DNA from: Tubulanus polymorphus
Lineage: Eukaryota; Nemertea; Palaeonemertea; Tubulaniformes; Tubulanidae
NCBI RefSeq assembly: GCF_964204645.1
Contig: NC_134025.1
Location: 5,399,001 to 5,463,000, forward strand
DNA: 64,000 nucleotides
Direction: 5' to 3'
Translations under genes and position numbers: made by a program
Shown here: positions 24,701-39,700 of the stretch, one piece after another
How positions within the stretch are numbered: position 1 is the first letter of the stretch
Layout: each line of letters begins with the position of its first letter
The notes under the pieces: generated by a model
Seen by the model: the letters and a program-made list of their open reading frames with translations, nothing else
Told to the model about the DNA's origin: nothing
The model's database searches: none

Positions 24701-27700
24701 CATTGATGCGCTGTTATTCCTCTATTCATTAGAACCTTAATTAGGAATGTTAGCGGAGATGATGAGCTTTGATATTTATTAATGACCATGTGAAAAACTT
24801 GTCTTCCGGTGATTCACGATGATAAATAACGTCAGAATGTCCGGATTCTTTGTGAATGCTTCTTCACCTGGAATGAAGCTTTAAAAAGAGTCGTCACATA
24901 GATTAACCCTCTCCACACCAAATGCTATTTTCTGAGTACTATTTTCCTGGACATAACATGTGGACATCTTCACAACTTCAGAGCAGCTTTCTAAATCTAG
25001 GCTACTTGTTAAAAGCAGTAAGGTTTTTGTTGGTTGTCTAGAGATAAATTTTCTGAATATTCAACTTTTAGAACTTGTGTCAAATATTGCTTTATTGATC
25101 CGTAATACTATATGATTGATATGATACAATTTATTGTCGACAATATTAAGCAATATATGTGTTATATTTCAAGGCATCAATAAACTTTCGAGTTAGTTTT
25201 CTCGTGTAAATGAAATGCTGCTCGCCGGCGTTAATTATCTTTTCGTAGAAATTATCATGAATTCAAATATGAAGTGTTCATTCATTGGTCGAAACACACG
25301 TAATCAAACCGTCATTAGTCGGATCTTCGAGAGACGGAAAAAAAAAAACGTTCACGAAATTCCAATTGATGTCGGATTAAGCAGTATTTTGCTTTATCGC
25401 TTGTTTGCAGGTGGCTACGCAGTGATTTATTCTTCGAATGCCCGCTATTATCATCCGTCGTATTCCAATACATGCTAAGTTTAGAGCTTCTGCATATTTA
25501 TAGTCGCTGATCACTCTCTTCATCGACTGACGAACGGGAGGCAAATCCGCTCTCTCATCGTCGACTTCTATTGTCGCGTATTCTTACGCGTAATTGTTGC
25601 CTTCATTATATTATATTTAGTCGATCGAAGTGATTTAGATAACCCGTCATTACGGTCGGTAATTTTATGGACGTACGCGTGTGTATTGAGCTGATATCCG
25701 CAAATATTTATTCATAGCTTCATTCGATTTAGTTTTTGGTTTATTCATTTTAGAGCCCGTGGTTCGAGGGAAGTTAAATGGTCAATAATTCTGATTACAT
25801 TGTCTGGCCTCAGTCAATATTTTCGTTATGGTATTTTATTATATAGGAACAACGCAATTTTTCATTTCAACACGTCATAGCAGTGAATCAAATCCAGTTA
25901 CGCACCCGGTATCAGGTGGAATGGGATTTTTCACAGTTGTTACTTTTCTTGACTTACCCTAAAAAGGCATTGAAATAAATTGGAAAATCGTGAACTTTCT
26001 AATTTTTCTTAAATCGTTTTCAATTTTTCTTTTATCTTTCTTTTTGGATTTTACTATTTTTTCACATCCCTGCACAGAGAATTTCTCATCTTTGCTTCAT
26101 TCTGAAACAGTCGATTTTTATATGCAAGTGCTGGGAAATAATTGACAATTATTCATTGGAACTTATTGGAAACGGATATGGTTTTATCATATGTAATTTA
26201 TCCACCACCAGGCTTTGAAAAAACCTTGTGGATCAGAATGTGAACATATAACTAGGAATAGAATATCCTTACAGAGATGTATCGCTATCAAATGAATGTT
26301 ATAAGTGTTATACAGAGAAATACGTCAGTTCAGTAAGAAATATACTTAATGACTACTTTGTAAACGAATAGATAATTAGAATTGTCTTTGAATTAATTAC
26401 CTAATTGAATATTTGAATATATATGATTAGTCAACCGACTTGTCAAATAGACGAGAAACTATTTAATTCACGTAAAGAATGAAACCGACAATCAAAGAAA
26501 AACGATTAGAGGATTTTTTAATGGCTCATAGCTTATGAGTTAAAACGTCAAAATTGTCTTACAGTTTTTCTTTGATTGCGGGTTTTATTCTGATTGAGAA
26601 GTAATATTAAAAACTTCTTTTTTTTTTAGAGAAAAGCAACTGGACCAGGAGCGTACGATTCGAAAAAAACTCGAAGAAAAGTTGAACAATTCCAGTCTTC
26701 GTGATGTATATAACAGCGAAGAAGTGAACGAAGAACTTCGTCAACGCTTACCGCGAGCTAATAAGAATTTGAAATTTTCATTAGAAATGGACGACGTTGA
26801 CCTTAATACGAGGCCCAGGTACGAACACAGCATTTATTGAGGTCTACCCCTTTGAATCTTGGATGTCTGTGATTTCGCCGCAATCAATCAGTAGCCCTGT
26901 TGATGCTCATCATGCTATTCTATTCCCAGTAATTATAAAGCGATGATTTTGTCAGAAGCTCAATGTCAGATCTGGAGAGAATCCGAGTTGAGCCCGGCGC
27001 ATTTCAATATTCAAATTAACGTGTTGGCAAAAATTGGCTGCTGTCACGTTGATTATTACAGTGCAAATAGAGTATCTTCACTGTAGATAATAATAATCCT
27101 GATCTCTCAAGCCGTAGAATGATAGCTGCGTGAACATTTCATCCCTAACGTCAAATCCTCTTTCAACACAAAGCAATCAGTCAAATGTGTCTTTAAGCTT
27201 CTGAGATGGAAACGATGATCATCGCGAGGAAGTAAAATCCTGACTGATTCGCTGTCTATCTGAAGACATCGCTGTCGGTTTGTTACCGCTTTTGACCAAG
27301 TCCCTGTACTGGGATGTTTGGTTGGAAATCCTCGACTTAACGATGGTTTATGGCAGTAAGCAAGCAAAATTAGGGCATGTCACTGGCTTAAGATTGCTTC
27401 AAAAGGGGCAACCCCTGTAGCCTGTTTTAAGGGATCATTATTTGTAGATGAATACTAATAGACATATAGCAGTGTATCCTATACTTCTTGAAATGGAATG
27501 GAATGCTCGGTTTTTGAAAAAGCGTTATTTTCTTGGAACTAATAGTTGTGAATGTGACACGTTTTCAATTGATTTCAGTAGCCTCAGTCCAGACAGTTAT
27601 ATGAGAGATGTTGAAGAACACATTCGTAAAGTCCAGACAAGAACTGAACAAGCCGTTGCTTCAAAAAGAGGTAACATTTTCTGAATAGAAATTCACTTTT

Positions 27701-30700
27701 GGGTTCAATTAAAATTGTGGGATTGGGTCCTGCTGCGCCTGCTTTAATTGGTTTGCTAGTCAACTTGAATGTTGAAAATGATTTAAATGCTTTGCATCTG
27801 GAATTGTTATGCATGATCCTTTTACCAGTGGTATGATAATTTATTATTGAGACAACAGACTGTCATCACAGGCCCCTCAATATATGCGCTAACATGAAAT
27901 TTCCTAACAGCACTTTTAAAGCTCTTCACCATCTGGTTAAATGCATACAACATATCGGTTTCTGGCTCTTGAACTAGAATTCTCCATTTCAAAGTCTAAT
28001 TTCACTATGATTAGCATAATACGGCTAATTAATTTCAGTACTTGATAAAATGCAGCCCTTTCACTGTTCTGAACTTGTGTTAAGAATTTCATTAAAGCCC
28101 AACGCATCCTTTCCCGGTTTTTGTCGAATCATCTACCGTGATCTTTTGATGATGTAGCGCCGTTTTTCATTTTCAGATGCTGGGGCCAGTAAAAAGTTAT
28201 ACAATCAGACATACGATGATTTCAATCATTCGGAAGATGAACGGTCACAAAATGAACAGAGAAGTAAACATGATAATCAACATCGTGGTCAGGGAAACTA
28301 TCCTGCTTTCTATCCTCCTGCTCCTGGTAGGATATACTCTTTCTGCTTTCACTTCATTCACTTCTGATGAAGTTATACAGAAGATATTGAATTTCGAGAA
28401 TTCTTTCGGCCGCAAAGTTTGGCATCAAATCTGTCTGTTATTACTACAACCTAGTTCAAGCTGTTTTTTATATCAAATGGTTTAGGACTTTTTGAAAATC
28501 ACTCCGATTCCACTATATTAACGCGGGTGTCTGTGGTGGTTTAGCTATGGGTAATGGTTGCTTTTGCGTTGTGGGAATCACATATTATTATCGAATCCTA
28601 GTCTGATGTATTGAATTGTTGAACTATTTATCAAATCTTTAAATGAACCGTTTTTAAAAACATTGAAAAATTTCCTTTAAAATGGTTTAGTGTCACTATT
28701 AGCTATTTTGGATTTTGTATTGATGCTGAAAAAAAAAATCTGGTTAGAGGATATCATCTTAAATAACCGTATTTATTGCATGTTCGTCGTCATTTGTCAA
28801 CATTTTCCAGGTTTTCTACCAATGTACAACTATGCAACAGCACCAATGGCCACACCCACATACTACATGCCTGCTCCAGCACCAGCCTATCCAATGATGG
28901 CTGGGCATATGCCTCCACAGATGGCAGGTGGACCAGGCCCATTTGCAGCCTCTACGCCGACGAAAGGATCATCAGGACCAGCAATGACTGTTGGTCCGGC
29001 AACTTCAACCCCAGATCACAAAGCTTATGCTACACTTTCTGACACAGGGTACTATTCTGCAGTTAGTCCAGATTCCGTAACGCCAGTTCACACTTCAGGT
29101 ATTCAGATTTTCCATTTGATCACGCTGTGCAGCTACCCTTTACACCTCTTGTGAAATTATCTACACCGCATGCAAATTCTTGTCATTGATGACCTATGAA
29201 TTAAGAAACAAAAACAATGCATCTTACTTACAAGCGGGGTGTCACAAGTTTATAACAGCCTAGATTTTTATGCTGTGAACTATGCTCATATTTCAATTTA
29301 AACTGTTATGATATACTGGCATGCAATTATATGTCACATATGCTAATAATTCACTAAATGCAATTCTCGGTAAAATCTATATTTCAGCTCAATTTACACC
29401 ATCACCAGGTTACGGAGGTGCTGGAACAGAAGAAAATGGTATAGCTTCAGTTAATTCACTGGAAAAAGGAAGAGCAAAGAATATGTCTGCAACTGTAAGA
29501 GGAGAAGCCAATGCTAGTACAGTAAATAGTGCCAACATGATGTATGCTGGTATTGATCATAACAAGCAGATCAGTCTGCTATTACAGGAAATTGATAAGC
29601 TCAAAAGCCAAAACAAAAAGGTATGAATCTACATGTTATTGATAAACTTGAGTGTCTACTACCAGAACGTCTTGGCTTCTTACATTTTTATATGCGTTTC
29701 TTTTATATTTGATCATCAGTTGTCTGGCTCTCTTACATTATAGTTGGCTGATCAATTGGCTGAAGCTGAAAAAGACTTCGCTAACATCAAATTAGCTACA
29801 GAAACTAGAGATTTGGAAGCGGAGTCTAAGATAGCTGCCAAAGTTGCAGGTAGATGTATTTGAAATATCTTTTATGATATGATATTCTTTTTTGAGTGTT
29901 TATTTTCACCGTTTTCATGAATTTTCAGCCGTAATCGAAGAGATTTACCGCGCTCAAAAAGAACGGGATGCAGCGATTATGAATCGATTGCGCGTCGCAA
30001 ACGAAGAAAGAGATGCCGCAATCGACAGAATGAAGAAGCTCGAAAAAGATGGGTGAGAAATCTTCAACTTCTATTTTCCCTGAGTTTCATACAATCATAC
30101 AAGCTAAAAGATTACAAATCTTATTTATTCATTCCTTGTAGAATGTTTTTTTGTTATTAAGTTGTATACGTCTATGCATTGTAGATATGTTGTTAATATG
30201 CCCGATGTTGACGGGTACTTATCTGATTTTCCTGGTAATGCAGAAAAAATCAATCCTGAGTCTTCGATTGCCAGTCAGTCTGCTGCACCTATTCAGCAGA
30301 GCAATGTTAGAAGCTTACAGTCACATCCTTACAATAATCAAAATCCACATCATAGGAGCAATCCAAATGTTCCATGGTATATGATAAACATTTTTTTAGC
30401 AATATATTTCATTCATTTTGTTATGGTGCTCGGTTTCCTTCTTTCAAATGCAGCCCCTAATCATTTACATAGGTTCTAGGGTACCAATGCGGTATGAAAA
30501 TGGTGAAGGTGTTTCAATTGCTATTCAAATTTCATGTCTATTTTTCTAGTGGTGTTGTTCTGCTCCCAACAAGAGTAGATATGGAACAATTATACCTGAT
30601 TGTCAAAAACTAATAATTTTTCGAGAGTTTTGGTTTGTATTGGCAGGTCATTTTTATATTGTACAGGGAGGTAACAGGCCTTTATTTTTGTGGTATTTAA

Positions 30701-33700
30701 GTCATCATAGAGGTTTTTGGACCTTTGTCAAGCTTATTTGGTCTTCCACAAGATTCTGATCAGAATTTTTCAGTGCAAGTTATCATTTTATAATAGAATT
30801 TTTGTCATTTTGTTTCTCTGTTTTAGTCGTGATTCCGATTTTGACATCACTGAACATATATATGAACCGGATGAAATGGTAAGGACACCTTGATTTTTGT
30901 CTCAACGTTAGTGCATTCAAATTTTCTGTTCGATGGTCAGCTATTAAGAGTAGTTGCTTGTTCATACGGATTTTATCATATATTTACAGAATGTAGCTGG
31001 ATTACTTAAAAAGATCGATGATTGTGATAATTTCCGTGATGTTGATCGTTTTGGGGAAGTTGTTTCAACGAAAATAAATCACACTCGACATCGTAAGAAG
31101 CACATCACAGCTGAAGAAATGAAAGTTATTCTGGAGGAGAGAGATTCAGCTATACTTAAGGTAAATGGTCAACACCTTTTTTCAATCCAAAGGATCCAAA
31201 AGACTAGGCAGACAATAGTATTAGTTTCGATGAATCTTTGCGTTTGTTTCAAGCACCAAGAATTTGTTTCAAGAATTTTTGGAATTCTACTTGTTACTTA
31301 TATTGATACTTTTTTTTAAAATCTGAAGGTTGCATATTGTATTTTTGGTTTCAGTGCAAGAGGCAAGAACAAGAACTGATGAGATATCAGTCACAAGGCC
31401 AGCAGTATAATCCGAATCCTGTTCAGGATCAAAATTTGCGGGTAAGTTTCCAACCCTCCAGGAACAGGTGCCACCTCCAGGCGAAGTTCAGAACTAAAAT
31501 GATTCCCTCTATTATGGCAAGTAATGAATGTCATTACTTTTGGGATCATGTCTTGATTCAACCCATACTTTGATCAGATACTTATTTCAAAAAGCCTTAG
31601 AATTTGAAGATTGGTAATTGGAGGTTATTAACACAGTTAATACGAGGGCTTAGCCTATATCAATCCATCTTGATATTGCAATAAATCCACTGGAGACTCG
31701 TTCACGCACTTTTGTCACGATTTTTTACAAATCTGTGTCAACAACCAGTGCAAGAATGTCGCTACAACTTTCATACGATTGCTGTTGGCACGTTATTACA
31801 ATCGCTGGAATCTAAGAAGAGGTGCTCTGCCCAGTTTAAGAGCATCAATCGAGTCGAGGAATTATTGTTATGTCTAGATGGTGCTGCCATCTTCTTTCCA
31901 AAATCTAAGTCTACTTTTCATGCGGGAAGAATTTATTCTGAATTAGTACTTATTCGAAAAAACAAATTATCAGATAAAATAATTCGATTGCTTGTGTCTG
32001 GGTCTCGATGACTTATAATCTTTTTCTAAATGTTAGAAAAAACATTTTTTTTTCAAAGATTGCACCTAACGTTTTTGAATTTAAGGCTTGGTCAGGTGGT
32101 GTTGTTGAAGAAGCCCTTATCTTGACAACTCACGTTTTATTTGAACTATACTCAGTTCACCTCAGCCATAAAACTTGTATCTGATTTGTCGGCTTTTTTT
32201 GTTAAAACCGATTGAATTTCCGCTTTGACATGTAAAAATGTTCGTTTTCTTTGGTGCGCCTTTAGAACGAGTTTATGATTTTATGACCTCATACTGGGCG
32301 CTGACTTGTGGGTGGATTATTCCTCTGTTAAATGAGAGAAATGTCGTCTCATTTGTCGAATGTCTTGTATAGATCGCTAAATGTGGATTTTGTCATTTTT
32401 CAAGAGCCCTTGACTGAATATCGTGTAAAGGTGTAGGTCATGTGACATACTGCAGGGATTTTTTTGGACATAGGAAGTCAAGTGGGTGCCTAGTTCATCG
32501 AGTCCCTCTGTAAATTCGTGACTACATATGTTAATGACAGAAAGAAAAGCTTTCCATTCATCGATTCTTATAATTGACGATATTTTTTCTTCGGAGCTTG
32601 TCTCATTTTCATAAGAGGTCTGTACTCGTTAGGGTGGGCGCGCTCAGTGAATCATGCAGTTGTACTAGATTTACTTTGACAGTTTCTTTTTTAGGTTTTG
32701 AACGAGTAATTCGATCTGTATATAACGACACTATTCCTGTAGTATGTTGAGGTCATCGTTTCAGAAAAAACGAACATGCAAATTGATGCTTTTCGAGCTG
32801 TTGTGGTGGGTGGTATTTATGAGTAGCGGCAGATTCTATTACTTCGTTCTGGTTTGTTATTTCATAAGTACCAGTTCTTTCTTCTTTCAGCGTCCATCAT
32901 AATTTTTTCAATGGCATTTACGTGCTTAATGTTACCTCAGATTTCCTATTAACGTGGTACAAAACCTGATATGATTTTTTGATAAATTAGATTTCCAAAA
33001 TAAGTCATTTCTTGCGGGTTTTATTTTCTTTCATGGTGTACTACCTTCGATTATTGGCGTTGATAGTGACTGTCTCCTTTGGCATCTGAATCTTTGTGGT
33101 GACATACGCTAGCATATCTTTGTGATGATTGGTCTGCAGGAAGGAACGCTGGTATCGATTTGATTCCTGAAGGTGCCTGCAGCAAGTTAGTCAGAGGTGT
33201 AATAGTTTGAATGATGAGGGGTGAACTTGCCCTCTAGTTAAATCAAAGTTAGATCACCTGTCCGTCTGTTGGTGAAATGTCGATAAACTTGCGGGAACAT
33301 GGTTGAGTGTGTTTTTGAGCTAGCACGTTCAAGGTGTCTCTAACAATTTCTGTCTCGTCTTTGCCATCGAGAGCTATAGTTATTAATATTCCATGACATC
33401 TCTTAAGTCGGAATATTGCCGTGTACTAGTCATCCACCATATAGAAAACCCTTGAACGCACCAGGAAATTCATAGTATTTTGCACTCGATACCCATGTAT
33501 GCTACACGAAAAAAGAGTTTCAAGACGACTTGAATATAATTGCCTGAGCACCGGCGACTATTGTATGAAGTCCATGTTGCCATCAAGACTTTGAAAGGTG
33601 CGACGGGCTAGCTACTTGATGCATAATACTTCGCTTGAGCACATCTCTTCGAGTCAAGCGAACAACCCCCCTATTCACAATCGACAAGCAATTTCATTTT

Positions 33701-36700
33701 TGCCTACATTATCCCACAACATACCTTGCACTGAGTCGAAGAAGCACTTTGAAAGTGAGAGCACCTTGGTAGATTCCTCCAACTTCCATGTTCGCTAAAA
33801 GAGAACTTCCTGCCCTGATCGACACTACGCGTTTCCATTTCCTGATGAAAAATCTAGTCGGGGATCAATAGCTCTCCTTCACGTCTCTTTTCTGACGCTC
33901 CTTTACCAATGTGTTTTTATCGGTGTTTCCTTCATCAGATAGCTGATAGACATTCGTATTATGATTTTCATCATCTTCGCGTTCGACCGCGGAATGATTG
34001 TCACCAGTAGTTTCTTTTCTAGTACTCTTAGTTGATGTTGACATCGTCGCCATTATACCTCTTGTTCACGAACCTTATCTATTACTTCTAGCTTATATTT
34101 TTACTGAATTGCCACTGCATTGAATGCTGTGTGGAAGAAAAGAAAACTTTTGATTGATTGTTCTAAAAAACCCGAATATTGCCGACGGATCCAGGCTCAA
34201 TGGGAATATTTTGAACAATAGTATTAAGATGATTAGATAACATGATATGAGTGTGAAAATGCTGAAAATAATTGAAGAATTAGATTTGATTTGAGTGTCT
34301 TGGGTGATTAAAGCTCATGGTGTTTTAAACAAACTTGCTTTCTCATCTCATCACCAGTCTTGAAGTAACAAGTCTGAACTTCTTAACTCCCAAGGCTGAA
34401 TCGGCGAAGTGGAAGTGTTTCTATTACCAATCCTATTATTTGAAGATGGAAATCTAAATTGAAGTAGTTAAGCAGTTTAATTGAACAAGCTTGGATGAAT
34501 TGTAGCAGTTCTCAACTATCGACATATGCATGTAAACCATACAGATTAACATCGACATTTTCTTCTGATAATGAACTGGTAATAGTGCACCTTGAACAAA
34601 GTGATGAAAACTGACCGTTTCTATATTGGTAAGCAAAGAAACGGCGTGAATGAAAACAATTTCAAAGATGTTGAATAATATGGTAAAAGAGGATGGGTAT
34701 CTCGGGCATTCAACTCCGGCATGGTTTGCGTATTTTTGTCCATTCATGTCGTTTTCTGTTTGGAAAAATAGAACATTTTACATTCATCCTAGGTTATATT
34801 GTAAGAAGCACTACTACCATGACTACCATCACTACTGCTTTACGTCGGCTTGTCGGAACAAACTCACTCGAAAGTGGTCCACGCTACTCCAGAATAAGGC
34901 GCGACTTTGCTTGATAGCCCTTGAGCACGATTTTCAAGTAGGCAGCTGCATACACTGATTAATATCATTGTAACAGCCATCTACCTCCACCATTTGTCAC
35001 GGGCGCTTTAATCACGTTGCAGGGCTATGATGAGTGAAATTAAGAATTTCATCACTGCGATGTTTATGAGTGATTTTTCAATATACGTCAACATCTGTGA
35101 TTATTCATGACTTTTGTCTCGTGAGTCTCCTCAAAAAACCTTTCGAACGCGTTGTGTGCTGCACCGGTCGAAATGCAACGCTGATCTCATGGACCGAGCC
35201 AACTACTTCAAAGACTTCTGTATTTAACCAGCCTGATCTATCGGCTCGACTTCGCTCTTCGTCAGTGGCCTGTGCTCGCTCTTCACTGTTATTCTTTATT
35301 TTTTGATCACACGTAATGATGATGAATCGTTCAATACCCTTGACACATATCGTTATAGAAATATTTTGAAAACATTGTTCATTCAGTTTTGAATTTCATT
35401 GTGTTTTTTAATGTTTATGTACAGTCTTTCATAAGTTGTTTTGTTTTGTCATCAAGTGAAAGCTGTAATGCCATCGATCTCTCGTTTTTTTGTAATAGGA
35501 GTGAACTCGCTAATCTAAAGTGTACATATTTTTCTATCAGTACTATTTAAGAATGTGCAACATGTCACCATTGACGAGGTCTTATTTGAATTTATTCCCA
35601 TCACGATGTGTTTGCCGGTATCATTACCAGCTACTGGAGTGTTTAGTTTTTGCTTGCCAGATCAGTGTTTCCCCCAAGTCTGTGTTTGCCTTGAAACGTT
35701 GTAGATTGCCTGCCAAGAATCGACAAATCGCGCCATCGCGCCATAACTATCTGTACGCCCCGATAGTGTTTGTCCCGTAGTCTCTTCATCCTTGCAAAGT
35801 ATACATTTGACATCTTCATTGATACTGTATAAATATCATCTTCCGGGCTGATGTTTGTTTGAATCTGGCTTAACCTCTTCCTTGTTGAGTGTCTGTTGGA
35901 CCAATTGAATGCCGGCTCAAGTATTTGCCAATTTTTCATAGGCTTACTTTGCAGCTATGATCTTATTTACTTGGAACACATATCGAAGTATTTATTTTTC
36001 CCCATTAGTAAATACTTTAGTATAGAACAAATATAAACTAGTCCTTCTTTCTATTTACCAAGAGTCACTGATATAGCTATCAGGACTGCAAAATCGCTTT
36101 ATATCATTCAGTTATTTTTTGCCGAAGTTTTATTTGCCCAACACCTCTAAATCGATGGCGATTTGTTGACTTAAACGCTAAATTAGCCAAGTTTAGATAC
36201 GCATCGTTATTCCGTATTGTGGCGTATTTGTTACACTCTTTAACATTCAATTGTGGGAATACTTAATTTTTTTATGTCGTTAGTTCTTATCGACGGAAAC
36301 GCAGACAATACGGTTGACTTAAAAACTGTTGTCACTTCCTTCAGGAAATGTTGCACCTATGATATAAGTTAGTATGTTAGTCAATGAGACTAAAACTTCC
36401 TTCACATCAATTATTATTTCGACTTAGTGTTTCGTATGAAACTGTTTAATGTCATCAGCCTGTATATCGATATTGTTTTTTTTTCTATACGATGATAACG
36501 CACAGCTGTCTGTTTTGAAGATATGTATAATATTCAGATTTATCAGAACTCCATTCAACACGACGAGATAAATGAGATGAGAAAATGTCACATTCCCAAT
36601 AATCACCTGTCGCTATAAAACATCCTGTCGATTTACAGCTTATTTATTACCGATTAAAGAACAATTCAATAATGAGATTTCGTTGATTAATATTCATAGA

Positions 36701-39700
36701 TATGTGGTCTTTTTATAATTCTTTCTCTGAATTTTCTGTGTCAATGTGTTCATTTGTTTTTTTTTGTTGTCTTACCCTTGAAATTTGTGATGGTCATCTC
36801 AGATTTTCTGGAATTATGAGAATGAAAATGAATTGTTATTTGGTGGGGTGCTAACAAATTTTGTTGAGAACCGCAGCTATGTTCATGGCAAATGATGATT
36901 GGCAGTATTGAGCGTGATTCTATGTCAAGGGGTGCAACCAGAGTGAAATATAGACAGGTCAATTAGTTTCAGTAATACTCATCCAAAACTTGTTATTGTT
37001 GTTGGCCTATTATGTGCGTTTTTGAGATCAGCATTTTTCTACGCTGCCCCAATTGTTCTGTACTTCTAGTTGTGTTTAGGACCGAATATGATAACCCATT
37101 GTTCCGAAGAGCTTATTGTATGTTCTTGTATATGTGGTGCAGGGTGGTTCCCTCTTCTCTGGTTTCAAAAAATATAAATCATGCGAGGTGGCAGCGGGCA
37201 GAGTTAAGCAGTTAGACAGTGTGCCCTCTATATGTTAGTCTTATAATCCTAATCGTAAGCCTAATAACCATTGATGAAACACTCTGATATAGAAATAGAT
37301 AATGATATAGAGAATCCCATATTCAGAAAGAAAAATGGAAGGACTAGTAACTAGTAGTTATTCTGAAGATGACTATTTAGATGAAGTCGAAACGTGGAAA
37401 AGGAAATCTTTTACTTAAGGAAATCTTTTCGGACTCGTTTTCTCTTTCTGAATGCAGGATTCTCTATGAACTTGAAGTGTTACTATAGTATCTGAGCGTC
37501 GATGTTCATAATATCGCGAGTAACTTCTTTTCGCATAATTGTACACACTGTACTAGCTACGCGACTTTTCTTGATCATCAAACAGCTCATCTACGATTGT
37601 TGTCAGTACGGGCCCAGTTTCATTAACTGCGGCTGTCTCTTCACATCTCGAGCAAGGGGAAAATTCATCTCACAATAAATTGCATTGCTTGTACTTGAGA
37701 CGAAAGTTGGCGGTGAATAGTGCCGGGTCTATTGTAGAGGACACGGCGTGTTTTGGAGTGTACATCAATATGAGAGGACGTTGAACACGGTTCTCTATGA
37801 CTACGCGGCTCTTCATATCTGTGTCAAATGCATATCTGATCATCGTAATGAACAGCTCAAGACCCATCGTTAAGTGCAATAGAGAAATGCTGCGAGGTTT
37901 AATCGCGATAAAGATACTTCGCAGGTAGCCATGCCTTCCTTCGCTGGTTCTATTGGTTTTTCTCATCTTTGATGAAACGTGCTCCAATGAAAATATTAAC
38001 TTACTTATTTGTGTTATGAAGAATCATTTCGGACCAGTGGTCGACTGAAATTGATTCATCAGCTTATTTTTCGCTTTTTGACTAAGTTACAAATTTCATA
38101 TTCCAAAGGAATATGTGCTTGGGCATTCTGATGTTAATTTCGAAGAAAAACCTATGAAAGTTGAAATTCATCAGTTAATCTAGTTCTGGGTATATATTTC
38201 AATTCTATTTCTAAGCATATACTTTAAAATGGAAATCAGCCGAAATATGATTTCATGGTTCTATTTTCTTTCTCCTGCAGTCTTGTGACATGACAAAAAT
38301 GCTGCGTGACGATGTCATCGTAATGAAAAAAAAATTGAGGCTTTGCTGGATCAGCGCTGCAGCGCACAATAAGCGAATCAAACAGATATGATTCTGCGAT
38401 GAATTAAAAAGATATTCGAATAATCCCCTTTTCGCAGCGGTGGCCAGCATCTGTAACGCGGCTCGGGTTACTTCGATGAATGACGACTCTCGCTGCGACA
38501 CACGGCCTGAAACGTACGTGTATTAGCGAGGGATTACCAGATCGAGGTGTTGTAATAATGAGATGTGAACAAAACAGATGTGTGAAAGTCCGTATAACGG
38601 TAAAAAAAAGACAATCGTTTATCTATTTCCTGTCATACAACGCTTCCCTCGTTGCCAGTGCCGGCGGGCACAGCATTTATATAAGTTGCTTTTGAAAATG
38701 ATGTCATATAAAAGTACGTAAGGATTTCGGCATCTGTTACGGGCAGCTGTTGCGACCAGTCCTTTCGATTGTTTCGTCACGATTATCCGTCGTATATTTT
38801 CCAATCGTTGGGATAGGTGAATAATTTAATTTCGAAAAAATCCGTAGTACTAATCGAGCGCACTTATCCCGTATGTAAATTTCAAGTCAGACTGTTTTGT
38901 CTTGTAAATTGAGCAATGCAAAAATAGCGTAATATCAAATTTCAGTAATTCTAGATATTCCCCGAATATTTTTTAGATGATTTCATACATCGATAATGAG
39001 TCAACGTGATGAATTTATATGCAGTATTTGTTAACAGTATACAAAACGTCATCTCTGCGAAATATGTTGACTTTATCGTATTAAAACAGGTGAAAGCACC
39101 ATTCGAGGTCTGTTCTGAGATCGGGTGCTGTCATTTTTTAACGCACTAGATGAAGTATTGCGCCGAAATTTTGATATCTAATGGGATAATTGAGAGTGAC
39201 GGCGTCAACGTTCAATTGGTTGTTTGGCCGTGGAACCGTACCACTTCGAATGTGCGTTATGAAATTTAGCACGTGGCTTGATTGAAGAGGATAATGGAAA
39301 TAATGAGACAATTTCATAAATTGTACATGTTCCTAATAAAATGCCTCAATCGCCCGACTGAAGAGGCTTCATATAATAAACGCTTGTGTGCGGTGCGCGC
39401 CCATTCTGCCGAACTAATCAAGCATATATTGATGATTCAATCATCGAACTCGTAATGAGATAACGGCGGTCAGTTTGATATTCACATTTTAAGCCGACTT
39501 ATTTGTTTCTATATGGAATTTCTCGAGGAATATTTCTTATTCTAGGCACCATTTCGATGTTGAATAGAAAAAAAGATGTTTTCATTATTAACAACTTTGC
39601 GAATACAGAAGCATTATCACTTTCGTAAAGTGGCACGGTAATCGGCGTTATTTTCGACATGATATTAGAATTGATTGGTATCGATTGTAACAAGTATTCG

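Larger units (their letters stand above)
21922..26629. other. MIPOL1 intron 1
   Basis: This 4.7-kb intron has no coding signal I trust. It contains a CTCF-like site (22649-22663), a foldback element (23957-24112) and two CpG-containing, non-repetitive islands at about 22740-23420 and 25200-25700 that look more like regulatory DNA than their AT-rich surroundings. Confidence 0.45.

Noticed and set aside
25215-25478. 87-codon open frame in MIPOL1 intron 1
   Set aside because: Low-complexity composition, no family resemblance, and no splice context; likely chance.
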